Below, in pieces: positions 55,729-64,000 of a stretch of 64,000 nucleotides of DNA. This DNA comes from Marinobacter arenosus. GTDB taxonomy: Bacteria > Pseudomonadota > Gammaproteobacteria > Pseudomonadales > Oleiphilaceae. The notes under the pieces were generated by a model, which had not been told where the DNA came from, searched no databases, and saw only the letters and a program-made list of their open reading frames with translations. Within the stretch, counting starts at the first letter, position 1. Every line of letters starts with the position of its first letter. A program made the translations under genes and the position numbers. The stretch is from contig NZ_JAHVAO010000002.1 in assembly GCF_019264345.1 (NCBI RefSeq), forward strand, positions 62,001 through 126,000, given 5' to 3'.

Positions 55729-56379
55729 TTACTCCTTCTCTTCGCCGCCTTCTTCGCCTGCTTCACCTTCTTCCGCTTCGTCGTCAGCCTTGGCGCCACG
55801 CGGTTTGTGGATAGCAACAACCGGCAGGTCGTGGTCTTCGCCCTGCAGCAGGGCAGCAACACGAACGCCTTCCGGAAGTTTCAGGTCACTCAGGTGAACA
55901 ACCTGGTCCATTTCAACGGAAGTCATGTCGACCTCGATGAACTCGGGCAGGTTCTGCGGCAGACAGATCACTTCCACTTCGTTGATCTGGTGGTTGGCAA
56001 CACCACCGTGCAGCTTGATCGCCGGAGCGGTGTCTTCGTTGATGAAGTGCAGCGGTACGTTAACGTGGATCTCGTGATCCTTGTCGACGCGCAGGAAGTC
56101 AGCGTGCGTCAGGATAGGCTTGTACGGGTGACGCTGCAGATCCTTCAGGATCACGCTTTCTTTCTTGCCGTTCAGTTCAACGGTCAGAACGTGAGAGAAG
56201 AATGCTTCGTTTTCCAGGGCTTTCTTCAGTTCGTTGTGCCAGATGGAAATCGGAGTTGCATCCTTGTTGCCACCGTAGATGATGGCCGGGATTTTCCGTT
56301 CCTCACGACGCAGGCGGCGGCTCGCACCTCTCCCCTGATCGTCACGAGGAAATGCTTCGATAACAAATTCCTGAGACAT
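55729..56379 (-). CDS. rplY: 50S ribosomal protein L25, CTC-type long form
   Basis: The ATG at 56379 (MSQEFVIEAFPRDDQGRG) gives 216 residues, the long L25/CTC form with an N-terminal 5S-rRNA-binding domain (IPAIIYGGNKDATPISI) and a C-terminal beta domain (VHLSDLKLPEGVRVAALLQG), ending in an acidic tail (EEGEAGEEGGEEKE). It binds 5S rRNA. It follows prs, with a terminator between. Confidence 0.96.
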   Translation of the reverse strand: MSQEFVIEAFPRDDQGRGASRRLRREERKIPAIIYGGNKDATPISIWHNELKKALENEAFFSHVLTVELNGKKESVILKDLQRHPYKPILTHADFLRVDKDHEIHVNVPLHFINEDTAPAIKLHGGVANHQINEVEVICLPQNLPEFIEVDMTSVEMDQVVHLSDLKLPEGVRVAALLQGEDHDLPVVAIHKPRGAKADDEAEEGEAGEEGGEEKE

Positions 56380-56468
56380 GGTAGTAACCTCAATCGTCAC
56401 CTGAACTGCCCGCGACCAGGCGTTGGATCAGGTGATGTTTCTGAAAAGCCGGATTTTTCCGACTGACT

Positions 56469-56500
56469 AAAAGAGTCGGGAGCCTGATTAGGCTCCCGAC
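56469..56500 (-). terminator. intrinsic terminator after prs
   Basis: On the minus strand, GTCGGGAGCC and GGCTCCCGAC form a 10-bp stem with loop TAATCA, followed by TCTTTT. It separates prs from rplY, so rplY needs its own promoter or read-through. Confidence 0.88.
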
Positions 56501-56545
56501 CCGGTAACTGCTTGTTTTGCCTGAAAACTAGCGCGTTAAATTCGC

Positions 56546-57496
<951 letters not shown>

Positions 57497-57548
57497 GACG
57501 GCATCCTTCTCAGTATCGGCGTTTGATTCAGAAGAAGCGGGAGAAAGG

Positions 57549-57623
57549 TGGCTGGGGTGGCAGGATTCGAACCTGCGCATGACGGGATCAAAACCCGTTG
57601 CCTTACCACTTGGCGACACCCCA
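57549..57623 (-). tRNA. tRNA-Gln (TTG)
   Basis: 75 nt with encoded CCA. The acceptor stem is TGGGGTG with CACCCCA, the anticodon loop is TTTTGAT (anticodon TTG), and the T arm is GGTTCGAATCC. It sits between ispE and prs, 20 bases after the ispE stop, and no separate promoter was recognised, so it is probably processed from the ispE-prs transcript. Confidence 0.97.
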
Positions 57624-57642
57624 GTATCGTGCTTTTTTGGCA

Positions 57643-58506
57643 TCATTTCAGCTCTGTTAGCTTTTTGTGTAGAGGTGAACTGTTCACCCCTTTAGCTACG
57701 AACCCCGTGACGCCGGAGGGTTTGCTTTCCCAGATAATCCGGGCTGCGGATTCTGTCGGGAAACGTCCAAATATGCAAGCCCCGGTTCCGGTTAATCTTG
57801 CAGGTCCGAATTGTGCAAGCCATTCCAGGCTTCGGTTAACCTCAGGATACAGTTTTCGAACTACATCCTCACAGTCGTTTCGGTACCTCGAGGCGTCTCC
57901 CTCAAAAGCGGGCGCTATTTTGATTCTCGGGGTGTTCCTTGTCAACCCTTCCTCGGAAAAAATCTTGCCAGTATTGATGTTGCAGGATGGCTTCAAAATG
58001 ACGAACCAGTCTTCCGGCGGACTGGCTGGCGTCAGCTTTTCCCCCACGCCTTCACCGAACGCGGCGTGGCCCCGCACGAAAACGGGAACGTCCGCGCCAA
58101 GGGTCAGTCCGAGTTCGGCGAGGTCGTCCAGCGGGACGTGCAGTTGCCACAGGTGGTTCAGGGCCAGCAATGTGGTGGCGGCATTGGAGCTGCCTCCGCC
58201 GAGGCCTCCGCCCATCGGTAGGCGCTTGTTGATGCCAATACTGACGCCCGGAAGCGGGCCAGGCGCCCGTGCGGCCAGGGCCTTTGCTGCCCGGACAATC
58301 AGGTTCTCGTCGTCCGGCACGTCGGGGACGGGGTCGGTCAGGCGAATGCCGGGACGCTCGGGTGTCAGGGTGAAGGAGAGTTCGTCGCCGAAGTCGAGGA
58401 ACTGAAACAGGGTTTGCAGTTCGTGGTAGCCGTCGGGCCGGCGACCAACGATGTGGAGAAAGAGGTTCAGCTTGGCCGGTGACGGCAGGGTGATGCTGGC
58501 GGTCAC
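57643..58506 (-). CDS. ispE: 4-diphosphocytidyl-2-C-methyl-D-erythritol kinase
   Basis: GHMP kinase of the non-mevalonate isoprenoid pathway. The GTG at 58506 overlaps the lolB stop (GTGA) and gives 287 residues starting with [20 protein letters not shown]; an ATG at 58530 would extend into lolB. The ATP loop is [18 protein letters not shown], and the C-terminal motif is [12 protein letters not shown]. Coupled to lolB, a widely conserved pairing. Confidence 0.96.
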   Translation of the reverse strand: MTASITLPSPAKLNLFLHIVGRRPDGYHELQTLFQFLDFGDELSFTLTPERPGIRLTDPVPDVPDDENLIVRAAKALAARAPGPLPGVSIGINKRLPMGGGLGGGSSNAATTLLALNHLWQLHVPLDDLAELGLTLGADVPVFVRGHAAFGEGVGEKLTPASPPEDWFVILKPSCNINTGKIFSEEGLTRNTPRIKIAPAFEGDASRYRNDCEDVVRKLYPEVNRSLEWLAQFGPARLTGTGACIFGRFPTESAARIIWESKPSGVTGFVAKGVNSSPLHKKLTELK

Positions 58507-59147
58507 TGGTCTGCCTCGTGCCGGTTCCATTCACTGACCACCAGGCGAACCCGCTTGTCGTCCTTCAGGGCGGTGATTTTTGCGGGCAGTTCGGGGTGGT
58601 CCGGCAAGAACTGCTGCCATCGGTCATAGCGGATTTCCCAGCCGGCCTGTCGAATCATGGCAAGCTGACTGCGTTCATCAAACAGCAACCGGAAATCGTC
58701 GCCCGGCGCGGGCAGGCCCCGTATCCACCAGACCAGGTGGTTCAGGGGCAATTGCCATCCGGTAGCCGCTTCCACCAGGGCTTCGGGTTCACCGGACCGG
58801 TAGGTGTCGCCACTGGGCAGGGTCAGCTCGATGAAGCCGGGCACGCCTTTCAGGGTGGTGCTGCCCATGCCCAGAAACGAGGACGAAAGGGCCAGGTCGT
58901 AGGCTTCGCCGTCCTGAATCCAGTGATTGATTAAAGCCGTGCCGCTGTCAGAGGGCTGGCGCACGGCCAGCTTGCCCATCAGCCGCCAGTGGTCGAACCG
59001 GGTAAGTTGTTGGCTCCGCTCAGCCCAGCTTGCGGGCGGCTGGTCGGTCATGCCCTCGGGCAGGGGCTCCAGTTGGATGGTGGTGCAGGCGCCCAGCAAG
59101 GCCAGTAATGGCAGGGTCAACCAGACGCGGAACCGCACAGCCATCAA
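58503..59147 (-). CDS. lolB: outer-membrane lipoprotein receptor LolB
   Basis: Accepts lipoproteins from LolA and inserts them into the outer membrane. A signal peptide with lipobox LLGAC is followed by the open-barrel domain: [29 protein letters not shown] and [14 protein letters not shown]. Length 214 residues. The ATG overlaps the stop of the TPR lipoprotein upstream (ATGA), and its stop overlaps ispE. Confidence 0.94.
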   Translation of the reverse strand: MMAVRFRVWLTLPLLALLGACTTIQLEPLPEGMTDQPPASWAERSQQLTRFDHWRLMGKLAVRQPSDSGTALINHWIQDGEAYDLALSSSFLGMGSTTLKGVPGFIELTLPSGDTYRSGEPEALVEAATGWQLPLNHLVWWIRGLPAPGDDFRLLFDERSQLAMIRQAGWEIRYDRWQQFLPDHPELPAKITALKDDKRVRLVVSEWNRHEADQ

Positions 59148-60889
59148 AGATCACCGTTGTCGGTCAGTCGTTGGATGGTCTCGCGAAGGACATCGTGGTC
59201 GGCGTCCTGTTCCAGGCCCTCTCTCCAGATGATTCGGGCCTGTTCTTCCGCCCCGCTCATCCACAGGGCCTCGCCGTAGTGGGCAGCCACTTCGGGGTCC
59301 GGGTAAGCGGACCAGGCGCGGGCCAGGTAATCGAGTGCAGGCTCAAGCTGGCCCTCCTGAAACAGGACCCAGCCCATACTGTCGAGAATGGCGGGGTTAT
59401 CCGGGTCCAGGGCGAGCGCGCGCTCGATGTAGCCGCGAGCTTCTCCCAGTCGGTCGGTCCGTGTGGTCAGGATGTACCCCAGGGCATTGAGCGCCACCGC
59501 GTTGCCGGGATCCTCGTCGATGATCCGTTTGAGGTCCTCCTCGGCGCGTGCCGGCTTGTCCAGGGAGTCCAGTAACATGGCCCGGGCGTAGCGGATCTGG
59601 ATGTTGTCGGGATATTCCGCCAGCGCCTCGGTGGCCGTTTCCAGGGCAGCCTGTTCCTGGCCCTGGTCGAGCAGCAGGTTTACTTCCAGTAGCCAGAAGT
59701 TCTCGGCCTGCTCGGGGTTGGCGTCCTTGAGGTTGCGGATGTTGGTGACCGCCTCATCCAGCCTGCCATTCTCTGCGAGCAGGGCGCTTGTCCGGGCCAG
59801 AGCCGGAAAGTAGTAGTTGCCCTGGGTCACGCCCATGTAGTACCCAACCGCCTGCTCGGTGTTACCGGCTTCGTCCTCAATGCGCCCGAGGTAGTAGTTG
59901 GCCTCGTTGGTGTGCTGGCCCTGCTCGATGAGTTGAGTCAGTTCTCGCCTGGCCAGGTCGGTCTGACCATTTTCCAGTGCCACCAACGCGTGGGACAGTC
60001 TCAGGCCGGGGTTGGTCGGGTATTGCTGGGCCAGACGACTGAATTCGTCCTGAGCGGCCTGAAGCTCTCCCTCGCCAATCAGCATCCGTCCATAAAGCGT
60101 CCCCATCTGACGGTTTTCCGGGAAGCGGCGGGTGTTGACCATCAGGTAGTCGAGCGCTTCTTTTTTGGCGTCAGCCTCATACAGCAGGTCGCCCTTGAGG
60201 ATGATGGCTGGCTGGAAGTTGGGGTGGGCCTCAAGCAGCGTATCGAGCCGGTCCAGGGCCTGTCCCGGATCGCCGTTCACTTTCAGGAGCAGGGCAATGC
60301 TGTACTCCAGTTCGGGGGAGTAGGTGTGCCGCTCCGCCAACTCCTTATAAAGCGTGAGCAACTCCTGCTGATCTTCCGGCGGCAGGTTGCCGGCCATGGC
60401 GGCGAGGCTGTCGAAGTCGGCGTCGCCACCCTGATCCATGATCTTTTCCATGTGGCCCAGGGCAACGTCCAGTTCGTTCCTTTTTACGGCCTGGATAGCG
60501 GATACCCGGAGCGCCTGGAGATTGTCCGGATCGACTTCGAGCCAGAGATCGGCGAGCTGTTTCTGGGCATTATCTCCGTTCAGGGACTGGGCAATCCGCA
60601 TGGCGCGTTCGATAACGCCCGGATCCCGGGATTTCTGGGCGGCTTTCAGGTAGTTGACCAGAGTGACATCAAAGCGTCCGCGCTGGGCGGCTATCTCTCC
60701 GGATAAAAGGAGGTACAGAACGTCCGGCTCGAAGTCAGCGTACTGGATGCTGTCTTCACTGGCCGCTTTAGCCTTCGTGGGGGCGGGCTTTTCGGGCTCG
60801 GGTGCTTCCTTGGTGCCCGTGAAACCGGCACAGCCTGCCAGCGAGAGGCCAATCAGGCAGCTAACCAAAAACGGTAAGGATTTGTGCAT
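59144..60889 (-). CDS. tetratricopeptide-repeat lipoprotein
   Basis: A 581-residue lipoprotein (lipobox SLAGC) made almost entirely of TPR-like helix pairs, for example NYYLGRIEDEAGNTEQAVGY, ILDSMGWVLFQEGQLEPALD and ALNALGYILTTRTDRLGEAR. It resembles the large TPR proteins found before lolB in pseudomonads, likely a scaffold at the inner face of the outer membrane. It overlaps lolB (ATGA). Divergent from hemA. The exact partner is unknown. Confidence 0.9.
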   Translation of the reverse strand: MHKSLPFLVSCLIGLSLAGCAGFTGTKEAPEPEKPAPTKAKAASEDSIQYADFEPDVLYLLLSGEIAAQRGRFDVTLVNYLKAAQKSRDPGVIERAMRIAQSLNGDNAQKQLADLWLEVDPDNLQALRVSAIQAVKRNELDVALGHMEKIMDQGGDADFDSLAAMAGNLPPEDQQELLTLYKELAERHTYSPELEYSIALLLKVNGDPGQALDRLDTLLEAHPNFQPAIILKGDLLYEADAKKEALDYLMVNTRRFPENRQMGTLYGRMLIGEGELQAAQDEFSRLAQQYPTNPGLRLSHALVALENGQTDLARRELTQLIEQGQHTNEANYYLGRIEDEAGNTEQAVGYYMGVTQGNYYFPALARTSALLAENGRLDEAVTNIRNLKDANPEQAENFWLLEVNLLLDQGQEQAALETATEALAEYPDNIQIRYARAMLLDSLDKPARAEEDLKRIIDEDPGNAVALNALGYILTTRTDRLGEARGYIERALALDPDNPAILDSMGWVLFQEGQLEPALDYLARAWSAYPDPEVAAHYGEALWMSGAEEQARIIWREGLEQDADHDVLRETIQRLTDNGDL

Positions 60890-61125
60890 GCAACTTCCCG
60901 TGAATCTGTCGACAACGCATCAGAAATAATCGCCAATCAGCCGCATTCGTTGAGCTGGATCGGGTCTCGGCTTCGGCCGGTTCCCTATAATGGCATAAGC
61001 GTCTGATCTTGCCCAACCTGTCCGCACTTGCCGAAGCGCTGAGGCATTTGGGTGGCAGCGGAGGGCGCTGGCCGTTAAAATAGCGGCAATTAACCCCTTT
61101 CTGCATAAGGTTGTTCACCCACGAG

Positions 61126-62415
61126 ATGGCACTGGTAACGCTCGGAATCAATCATCGCACCGCGCCGGTCGAATTGCGTGAACGTGTGGCGTTCACGCCC
61201 GAGCGCATGGCCGAGGCGTTTGCCGAGTTGCGGGTCGCATCGGGCGCGTCCGAGGCAGCCATTCTCTCCACCTGCAACCGAACCGAACTCTACCTCGCCG
61301 GCGACGACGACTGTGCCCCGTCGGTGTTGCGCTGGCTCGCCGGATTTCATGATCTGGATGCCGCTGAGCTGGAGCAGTCGCTGTATGTGCACCGCGATGC
61401 TGACGCAGTCCGGCACGTGATGCGGGTAGCGGCGGGGCTGGATTCGATGGTTCTGGGGGAGCCCCAGATCCTTGGCCAACTGAAAGACGCCTACGCCCTG
61501 GCCCGGGAGAACGACGCCAGTGGCTCGTTTCTGTCCCGGTTGTTCGAGCAGACTTTTTCGGTGGCCAAACGCGTGCGCACCCAGACCGCCATCGGCGAAA
61601 ACCCGGTGTCGGTGGCCTACGCTGCCGTCAGCATGGCACACCACATCTTTGCGGACATGGGGCGCAACAAGGCGCTGCTGATCGGTGCCGGCAAAACCAT
61701 TGAGCTGGTGGCGCGACACCTTGCCGACGCCGGGGTGAAAGACTTTCTGGTTGCCAATCGCACGCTGGAGCGGGCCCAGGGGCTGGCGCAGTCCTACGGT
61801 GGCAAGGGCATCCTGCTGTCGGAAATTCCCGATCACCTGACCGACGTCGACATCATCATCTCCTCGACCGCCAGCCCCCTGCCGATTCTGGGCAAGGGGG
61901 CGGTCGAGCGCGCGCTGAAGAAGCGCAAACACAGGCCCTATTTCATGGTGGATATTGCCGTGCCCCGGGACATCGAGCCGGAAGTGGCGTCGTTGGCGGA
62001 TGTCTATCTCTACACGGTGGACGACCTGCGGCAGGTCATCGAAGAGAATATCCGGTCCCGCGAGGGAGCCGCCCGGGAGGCCGAAAACCTGGTGGCCGCT
62101 GGCGTTCAGGATTTCCTGAATCAGCTCCGTGCCCTGGACGCCGTGTCGACCCTCAAGCAGTTCCGTCAGCGCGCCGAAATCCTGCGCGACACCGAAACTG
62201 AAAAAGCTCTGCGCACGCTTCGCAACGGCGGCGATCCGGAAACGGTTCTGCGTAGCCTGGCTCGAGGCCTTACCAACAAACTTCTGCATGAACCGTCGGT
62301 TCAGGTCCGCAAGGCGACCACCGAAGGGCGGCCCGAGGTGACTGAATGGCTGCGTGAGTTGCATCAGCTGGATGTTCTGGAAGCAGACGAGCCGACCACC
62401 CCGGAAAAACTATGA
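61126..62415 (+). CDS. hemA: glutamyl-tRNA reductase
   Basis: First committed step of tetrapyrrole synthesis in this group: reduces glutamyl-tRNA to glutamate-1-semialdehyde. The ATG at 61126 gives [20 protein letters not shown], the canonical start, and 429 residues. The catalytic cysteine is C50 (LSTCNRTEL). NADPH-binding [13 protein letters not shown] and the C-terminal dimerisation helices follow. The stop overlaps prfA (ATGA). The order hemA-prfA-prmC is standard. Confidence 0.97.
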   Translation: MALVTLGINHRTAPVELRERVAFTPERMAEAFAELRVASGASEAAILSTCNRTELYLAGDDDCAPSVLRWLAGFHDLDAAELEQSLYVHRDADAVRHVMRVAAGLDSMVLGEPQILGQLKDAYALARENDASGSFLSRLFEQTFSVAKRVRTQTAIGENPVSVAYAAVSMAHHIFADMGRNKALLIGAGKTIELVARHLADAGVKDFLVANRTLERAQGLAQSYGGKGILLSEIPDHLTDVDIIISSTASPLPILGKGAVERALKKRKHRPYFMVDIAVPRDIEPEVASLADVYLYTVDDLRQVIEENIRSREGAAREAENLVAAGVQDFLNQLRALDAVSTLKQFRQRAEILRDTETEKALRTLRNGGDPETVLRSLARGLTNKLLHEPSVQVRKATTEGRPEVTEWLRELHQLDVLEADEPTTPEKL

Positions 62416-63500
62416 AACCATCAATCCAATCCCGCCTCGAACAGCTTGTTGACCGTTTCGAGGAGGTGAGTGCAATGCTCAGTGATGCCACCGTTATCGC
62501 TAATCAGAACCAGTTCCGGGATCTTTCCCGCGAATTTGCAGAGATCGAACCGATCGTGCATTGCTTTGAAGCCTGGCGACAGTCGCTGGCGGATATTGAC
62601 GAAGCGAAGGAACTGGCGAAGGACAGCGACGCGGACATGCGCGAGATGGCCGCCGATGAACTGGCCGCCGCCGAGCAGAAAAGCGAAGAGCTGGATGAGG
62701 AATTGCAGCGCCTGATGCTGCCCAAGGATCCCAACGACAGCAAAAGCATCTTTCTGGAAGTGCGCGCCGGCACCGGTGGCGACGAAGCCGCCATTTTTGC
62801 CGGCGACCTGTTCCGGATGTACAGCCGGTACGCCGAACGTCGCCGCTGGCAGGTAGAGGTACTCAGCGAAAGCGAGGGCGAGCACGGCGGCTACAAGGAA
62901 ATCATTGCCCGGGTGGCCGGCGAGGGTGTCTACGGCGCCTTGAAGTTTGAATCCGGCGCCCACCGGGTTCAGCGGGTGCCGGAGACTGAATCCCAGGGTC
63001 GGATTCATACCTCGGCCTGCACGGTGGCGGTCATGCCGGAAGCGGACGAAGCCGAGGCGGTGGAAATCAATAAGGGAGATCTTCGGATCGACACGTTCCG
63101 GGCATCGGGTGCCGGTGGCCAGCACGTTAACAAGACCGATTCGGCGATCCGGATAACCCATTTGCCCACGGGTATTGTCGTGGAATGCCAGGAAGAGCGT
63201 TCCCAGCACAAAAACCGCGCCAAGGCCATGAGCTTTCTGGCGTCCCGGCTGCAGAATGCCGAGATTGAGCGCCAGCAGAAATCCGTGGCAGAAACCCGCA
63301 AGAGCCTGGTGGGCAGTGGCGACCGCTCCGAGCGTATCCGTACCTATAATTTTCCGCAGGGCCGGGTCACCGACCACCGCATCAATCTTACCCTGTATAA
63401 GCTGGATGAGGTCGTGTCCGGGGATCTGGATGCGGTGATTGTTCCGCTGCAGCAGGAGCATCAGGCTGAGCTCCTGGCCTCCCTTGCCGATGACCAGTAA
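62412..63500 (+). CDS. prfA: peptide chain release factor 1
   Basis: Reads UAA and UAG and releases the finished protein. The GGQ motif lies in [13 protein letters not shown] (about residues 230-236). The stop-codon-recognition region includes the PxT-type motif [18 protein letters not shown]. Length 362 residues. It overlaps hemA by four bases and prmC by eleven, so the three are translated together. An intact RF1 argues against genome-wide UAG reassignment. Confidence 0.98.
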   Translation: MKPSIQSRLEQLVDRFEEVSAMLSDATVIANQNQFRDLSREFAEIEPIVHCFEAWRQSLADIDEAKELAKDSDADMREMAADELAAAEQKSEELDEELQRLMLPKDPNDSKSIFLEVRAGTGGDEAAIFAGDLFRMYSRYAERRRWQVEVLSESEGEHGGYKEIIARVAGEGVYGALKFESGAHRVQRVPETESQGRIHTSACTVAVMPEADEAEAVEINKGDLRIDTFRASGAGGQHVNKTDSAIRITHLPTGIVVECQEERSQHKNRAKAMSFLASRLQNAEIERQQKSVAETRKSLVGSGDRSERIRTYNFPQGRVTDHRINLTLYKLDEVVSGDLDAVIVPLQQEHQAELLASLADDQ

Positions 63501-64000
63501 ACCCTCACTGACCTGTGAGAGCCTGTTGCAGCAGGCGGCGTGCCGAATCGCCAGTGACACGTCTAGGCTGGACGCGGAACTGTTGTTGAGCCATGTCACC
63601 GGGCTGAGCCGGACCAGCTTCCGGGCCTGGCCGGAGCGGGAGATTACCGCGGAGCAGGCGGGCCGATTCGAAAAATTGGTGTCCGAACGGGCGAGTGGCA
63701 CCCCCATCGCCTACCTGCTCGGCAACCAGGAATTCTGGTCCCTTCCTTTATACGTCAGCCCGTCGACTCTGATTCCCCGGCCCGACACCGAGTGCCTGGT
63801 GGAGGCCGCTCTATCCTTGCCGTTGCCGGCCAAGGCCCGGGTGCTGGATCTGGGAACCGGAACCGGTGCCATTGCCCTGGCGTTGGCCAGCGAACACCGG
63901 GAATGGCAGGTAAGCGCTTGCGACTGTGTGCCGGAGGCGGTGGCGCTGGCGCAGCGGAATGCCCGGGAACTGGGCCTTCTGGTCGGTGTGACGCAGAGTT
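63490..64000 (+). CDS. prmC: peptide chain release factor N5-glutamine methyltransferase, 5' part
   Basis: Methylates the GGQ glutamine of release factors. The ATG at 63490 overlaps the prfA end. About 170 residues are visible before the window edge: an N-terminal helical domain ([19 protein letters not shown]), [16 protein letters not shown] and the SAM-binding loop [17 protein letters not shown]. The catalytic NPPY lies beyond the window. Partial only because of the window edge. Confidence 0.95.
   Translation, partial: MTSKPSLTCESLLQQAACRIASDTSRLDAELLLSHVTGLSRTSFRAWPEREITAEQAGRFEKLVSERASGTPIAYLLGNQEFWSLPLYVSPSTLIPRPDTECLVEAALSLPLPAKARVLDLGTGTGAIALALASEHREWQVSACDCVPEAVALAQRNARELGLLVGVTQS

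Noticed and set aside
53857..56466. 869-residue plus-strand reading frame
   Set aside because: It is antisense to ychF, pth and rplY, which are all certain genes; the long frame is a by-product of GC-rich codon use.

Overview
The window reads as chromosomal DNA from a GC-rich, rod-shaped marine gammaproteobacterium, most probably Marinobacter or a close relative. This is an inference from gene content, gene order and protein style, not from a database match. Supporting features are the Pseudomonas-like order nadD-rsfS-rlmH-mrdA-rodA-rlpA-dacA-ybeD-lipB, the order lolB-ispE-tRNA-Gln-prs-rplY-pth-ychF, an Anr/Fnr-type oxygen regulator, and a pyrophosphate-type phosphofructokinase.

Layout. 1-631: 5' part of a membrane GGDEF protein. 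0.8-9.8 kb: proA followed by the cell-elongation and lipoate cluster (nadD, rsfS, rlmH, PBP2, RodA, RlpA, PBP5/6, YbeD, LipB). 9.8-15.5 kb: a second GGDEF protein, an ABC1 kinase, a YqaA membrane protein, a chemoreceptor and a glutaredoxin. 15.6-22.5 kb: PPi-type phosphofructokinase, Mpl, UbiX, a long-chain-type acyl-CoA dehydrogenase and a large unknown lipoprotein. 22.5-31.2 kb: tRNA-Leu, RNase R, RlmB, the rpsF-rpsR-(membrane protein)-rplI block, then dnaB-alr. 31.2-45.6 kb: mixed functions, including an atypical RmlD-like protein, Anr, FabB, an Mpo1-like protein, an AraC regulator, a YlqF GTPase, an MMPL/RND protein, LipA, MetY, a beta-lactamase-fold hydrolase and an SMR transporter. 53.9-61 kb, minus strand: ychF, pth, rplY, prs, tRNA-Gln, ispE, lolB and a TPR lipoprotein. 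61-64 kb: hemA-prfA-prmC, with prmC cut by the window edge.

The accessory part is 45.79-53.82 kb. It is an integrated element of about 8 kb in an elongator tRNA-Met gene, bounded by perfect 45-bp direct repeats that run from the anticodon loop to the CCA end. It carries a tyrosine integrase coupled to a broken replication-initiator gene, an arrangement like Pf-type filamentous prophages. Its AT-rich cargo is a lipoprotein, an unknown helical protein, a small membrane protein and a PrrC/RloC-like ATPase. That ATPase has a CPFC zinc-hook-like motif and a C-terminal R-x3-E...H arrangement, which suggests an anticodon nuclease used in phage defence. This cargo is the best candidate for an interesting system in the window.

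Regulation. Three FNR/Anr-type boxes are visible: before anr itself, before the Mpo1-like gene and before a membrane protein at 44.85 kb. The tRNA-Leu and tRNA-Met genes have similar TTGACA promoters with the same GC-rich discriminator. Intrinsic terminators follow grxC/pfp, the Spy-like gene, prs and tRNA-Met.
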